NCBI GenBank assembly: GCA_973895155.1
Contig: OZ316891.1
Span: 2,170,001 to 2,234,000, forward strand
Reading direction: 5' to 3'
DNA: 64,000 nt
Source: Marsupella aquatica
Taxonomy: Eukaryota; Marchantiophyta
Shown: positions 60,415 to 64,000 of the stretch, piece by piece
Layout: every line of letters begins with the position of its first letter
Position numbering within the stretch: the stretch's first letter is position 1
Program-made: the position numbers and the translations under genes
Notes under the pieces: generated by a model
What the model was told of the DNA's origin: nothing
Databases searched by the model: none
Seen by the model: only the letters and a program-made list of their open reading frames with translations

Positions 60415-60577
60415 GAGGTATTTGTTTAATCAACTCCCAAAATCAAACTTGTTACTCGATGGACCCCCTGAGGTCTATCAATGGTCCAGATCTGAGGTAT
60501 TTGTTTGATCTACCCCAAAAATGAAACTTGTTACTTGATGGACCCCTTGAGGTCTATCAACGGTCCAGATCTGAGAT
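60415..60577. repeat. ~79-bp tandem duplication
   Basis: Copies from 60415 and 60494 share GAGGTATTTGTTT, AAACTTGTTACT.GATGGACC and GGTCTATCAA.GGTCCAGATC; a partial third copy of the last part follows. Confidence 0.85.
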
Positions 60578-61945
60578 CAAAAGGTCCATCAACGGTTCAG
60601 ATTGGGGAGAAGTATGGAGGGGGGTGATTAAGCAAACTTTTTCCAGAAGGGAGTCTACTAAGCATATCTCTCCTCTTGAGATTCCATCGGCTAAAGGGGT
60701 TCATCTTAGGGCCTCTATTCAAATTAGTGCATGTTGCCGGCTCTCCAATGTGTTTAAATCTAGAGTGCATTTCAGTTTAGTGCTCAATAGGGCTTTAGTT
60801 GTTTTGCCCCTATTGGAGACTCGCGGACTTTTTGGCTCATTGATCTTCCTAAGTTTTCCCCTTGTTTACCCTTTTATTGGGTCTCTTGCTTTTGGGATCC
60901 TGTCTCCCCAATTGGCACTCTTTGTTCATTGGCCCAATTGGCGCTCTTTGTTCATTGGCAGCCAATATATTAAAGCCCAAGTATTCTTCATACTCCTGCT
61001 ATAGATCAAGCATCTCATGTGGCTGCTATATGGTGAATCCACCTCTCAGATTTTGTCTCATTCATATTTTGTGTCAAGTATTTTGATTTTAATGTGCCTT
61101 AACAAGGTAAATCATTTGTATTAATTTGATTTTGAATTAACTTTAGGACCCCTCTTAAATTTAGTGAATTTATAGTATTTTGAATGTATTTGGCTCCCCT
61201 CATCAAGGTTTAATCTTTCCTTTTCGATCACTCCTTAGTAAATTCTCTTTCTTCTCATGAGAGTGATCAATGTGAACACTGGTGTATTAAGTTCCCCTCA
61301 TGGTTTACTTTGCAAAATTTATGGTTTTAATTGAGTTGAATTGAATGTCATTACCTAGAAGCAAGTGAAAATCTGTACTGTATGTGCACAACTCAACTCT
61401 TTAGTACCTTTGTACTTTCTTGGTCATAATGTAATTTTATGTGCATATATTTTACATGTCCCTACTTAAATGAATTACACATCACTAGAAGACAAAAAAG
61501 AGACATATTCCACGATGAACATGCTATATGGGAGCATACTTAGTATAATTAATATTATGTTGTAGCAAAGGGTAATCATTCTCTCTCAATAGTATGAATT
61601 AAACAAAAAACCATTCCTAAAGGATATAAATAATTTATTTATTAAATATATGAATGTTAATTGACAAAACAAGGACAAGTTTTGTCCATTGACCTTGAAT
61701 GTGGGTTTCATTTTCACAAAAATGGCACATCATGTACGACCAAAGATATGATTGTTTTATCAGTTCTAAAACAATAGCCAAGGTCATTTAAATCCAATTT
61801 TGAGATTGTTTTATAAAAGCTTGAGATTCTTTAATCAAAATTTTGGAATATTCCAAGAATACTCTAACAATACTATCACCTGCAACATTATTTAGTCACA
61901 CACTAAACATGAGACAAAAGTATTTTTCAACTATTTTCCCCAATT

Positions 61946-62568
61946 CTTGGGGGTTTTATTTTTACAAAAATGGCACATCACGTGCAACAAAGTATAAGCC
62001 AGGTCATTTTATTGGTTCAAAGGGAAGAGTGAAGAATTTCCTGAGAAAAATAATAGAGTCATTTAAATCAAATTGTGAGACTTATAAGAACATTAGGGTC
62101 CTTATAACAGAAATTTTAGAATATTCCAACTTTCCTTGGGTTTAAATTATTTTTTCTTACATTTTAGCTCAGGGGGGGGGTCACTTCCACGGAAGTGGCA
62201 CATCACGCACGACAAAGTATAGGCCCATTTAAATGGGTGTGACAGAAGACTTCCAAAGTTTGGTGGAAGAACACATAGGACATGTTTTATTGACTGGTCA
62301 AATTTAAAGAACACATAGGCCTATTCAATTGTAAAAAATACTTTATTTAAAGTTTTTAGGGGTTTTTTAATAAAAAATGTCAAAACTTAAAGAAAGAAAG
62401 GGTTTTTCAAAAACAAAAAATTCACTTATAAGTTAGGGGGTCAAACCCTAAAACGTCGCACGTGATGTATGACGCTCCATATAGTGACCCCCCCGAGCAT
62501 TTTAGGGGGTCCGAGGCCTAGAAACATCCCAGGTTTTGGGGAGGCATCCATATAATGAGACCCCCGAG
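61946..62568. mobile_element. hAT-like MITE, copy 4, split by a nested copy
   Basis: Two halves (61946-62167 and 62498-62568) together match copy 1 (33.1 kb) in reverse orientation. Ends are CTTGGGGGTTTTAT... and ...ATGAGACCCCCGAG. An exact 8-bp duplication CCCCAATT flanks the outer ends (61938-61945 and 62569-62576). Copy 3 sits between the halves. Removing copy 3 and one 8-bp target repeat gives ~293 bp, close to copy 1. Confidence 0.88.
62168..62497. mobile_element. hAT-like MITE, copy 3, nested in copy 4
   Basis: A 330-bp element closely related to copy 2 (53.3 kb) in the opposite orientation. Ends are CTCAGGGGGGGGGTCACTT... and ...AGTGACCCCCCCGAG. Exact 8-bp duplication CATTTTAG at 62160-62167 and 62498-62505, a sequence that belongs to the host MITE. 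Confidence 0.92.
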
Positions 62569-62769
62569 CCCCAATTGTTTTGGAATATTCCCAAAATTGA
62601 TTTTGAAATTCCCTATATTAATTCTTATAAAGCACAAAGCCCCTTGTGAATAAAGGTTCTTCCACAAAAAAATTCAATCATTTCTTAGAACCAAGAAAAT
62701 GACCCTATGTTTTGTCACACATGATGCATTATTTTTGTGGAAGTGAAACCCCAAAGGGTCCGTTGCACA

Positions 62770-64000
62770 AATATCATTGTGGCCATCTTTCATCGTGACA
62801 GTGGTCCACATGGCCACGTTACAAAGATGTGAAAGGAAAGTGAGGCAAAAATCAGTGCACGCACGAGTTTTGTGTGTGGAAATTAGTCTTGAGCAATCCC
62901 TATGAAGACATGATGCACATTCCATATGAGATATATGTTGAGGTGAAGTAACTAGGCAGGACGTGAAGGTGAAGCAAAGAAGTGTTGTGGACGCTAGCCA
63001 GGCATCAAATACATGTGTCATCGATGCAAGCCAAGGTCAATGTAAGTTCCGACAACCCATATTGCCTACCAAACCGAAAGCAAGTCTTTGTGGCATTCAG
63101 AAGTTTTCACTACATTTCTACTTGGCCAGGTGTCTTTGTACTTTGTTAACCACGAGTCTAGAGCATCAATCTGTACTAGGAATTCTGTGCGGCGGGTCAT
63201 CATTCAAATTAGGAACATATTGGTTTGGCAAAGGGGTTCTTTGCCTTCACAAGCTTAAATAGGGGGCTAATTGTATGAAGGATCCTACATTGACTGCAAC
63301 ATTTTTGGGTTTGGACCCCTTACTTATAATGGAAAATTGATTTTTTCTTGCCCTTGCTACTTTAAGCGTTCATTTTTAAATTTTTTTACCCCTAAACAGC
63401 TATCAGTAAACTTTTATCATGAAGTAAACAAGGCCTATAAAGAATTTAAAGATAAGTACTCATAAGCGAGAGCCCAAAATTTTCCAATTGTGCATTTTTC
63501 TTTGCCTTTCCACTCCATGCAATTTACCTCCCCTCTCCGCTTAATAGTACATCCCATTTCCCCTTTATACATAGTCCATAGACCATGAAACTAATTGAAT
63601 TGATTTTGCACCTTATTCCACGGTTTTTCAACCATCAACTTCTTTATGTTGCACTCTGAATTCTTAAATAGTTGAGCATGGTGGGTACCATACACTATGA
63701 ATAGAAAACCAGACACTATCCATTGCTAAAATTCCAGACATCAGTTCTCTACCTTGCTTCAGAAATTGTTGTATGATTGGAGTATTTGGAGCATATGACA
63801 AAGGGGAATTGAGCCAATGGCAACTTACAGCTCATTCGCTTGAGCTCATGACCTCAAAGAAGAAGCAAAGGTTACTGTCATAACCCTAGGCCTTCAGGTT
63901 ATGAAATAATGAAACATATGTGCCCACATACGTGTGAATGTCTAATTGGTCTACATGTCACTATGTCATAGGCCTTAGGGTTTAGGCAGGGGTTTAGAAT
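62770..64000. other. intergenic to window end
   Basis: No confident gene. Sequence at 63270-63350 (GACTGCAACATTTTTGGGTT ... GGACCCCTTACTTATAA) resembles the inner left arm of the MITEs and is a likely fragment. The 63.4-64.0 kb part is AT-rich with nothing recognised. Confidence 0.4.

Larger units (their letters stand above)
53624..61690. other. repeat-rich, gene-poor interval
   Basis: No confident gene. It holds several tandem duplications (55.0, 57.2-57.7, 57.8-57.95 and 60.4 kb) and a hairpin (58.1 kb). A frame starting at 55673 (plus, MLTLGSTQSIRAQL...) ends at a good GTAAGT donor near 55799 and could be a lone exon. G/T-rich minus-strand sequence at 55.8-56.0 kb resembles a LINE 3' UTR but lacks other LINE sequence. 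Frames at 60069-60524 and 60528-61004 (plus) are unrecognised. Confidence 0.4.
61695..62760. repeat. further MITE end fragments around the nested pair
   Basis: GTGGGTTTCATTTTCACAAA (near 61698) and its inverted counterpart TTTTTGTGGAAGTGAAACCC (62730-62750) look like ends of another member of the same family into which the nested pair inserted. No flanking duplication was found, so this is a tentative fragment or third nesting level. Confidence 0.4.

Noticed and set aside
60069-61004. two consecutive plus-strand frames (151 and 158 codons)
   Set aside because: Unrecognised, include a tandem duplication at their junction, and look like chance or relic sequence.

Overview
The window looks like nuclear DNA of a land plant, most likely a non-seed plant such as a bryophyte. 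This rests on a plant-type LINE retrotransposon, an F-box gene and heavy-metal-associated (HMA) domain genes with GT-AG introns, CT-rich leaders, long gene-poor intervals and heavy repeat content. The species is an inference; no rRNA, tRNA or organellar gene was recognised. Ordinary genes are few.

Layout. 1-3.2 kb: intergenic DNA with short repeats. 3.2-4.2 kb: a three-exon gene for a small HMA-domain protein. 4.2-11.8 kb: gene-poor DNA with an ~85-bp tandem array, a perfect hairpin and a duplicated ~143-bp unit. 11.9-12.9 kb: a second HMA gene related to the first, carrying a long glycine run made by exon duplication; its first exon was not found. 15.3-16.7 kb (minus): a two-exon F-box gene. 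17-25.9 kb: gene-poor, several tandem duplications, a possible Ty1/copia remnant. 25.9-33.1 kb (minus): a decayed 7.1-kb LINE with probable target-site duplication. 33.1 kb: a hAT-like MITE.

34.5-51.1 kb is the striking part. Two divergent, decayed multidomain genes share this interval. The minus-strand gene (about 45.5 to 35.2 kb) carries a ParB-like domain, a degenerate N4/N6 DNA-methylase-like domain and an FCP1/NIF phosphatase-like domain. The plus-strand gene (about 46.9 to 50.3 kb) carries three copies of a ~90-residue repeat domain and a DDE-type transposase-like core. Spread through both genes and their shared promoter are about 21 copies of a 17-21-bp palindrome (core CTCGAGATNATCTCGAG), with a regular array of nine half-sites just upstream of the minus gene. 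The palindromes are absent from a 3.8-kb gag-bearing element that inserted into the minus gene later with a 5-bp target duplication. I read the interval as a fossil of a large transposon with its own palindromic DNA sites, perhaps recognised by its ParB-like protein or transposase. That function is inference.

51-64 kb: repeat-rich DNA with tandem duplications (51, 90, ~248 and ~39 bp units) and three more hAT-like MITEs, one nested in another, all with exact 8-bp target duplications. No confident protein gene was found there.
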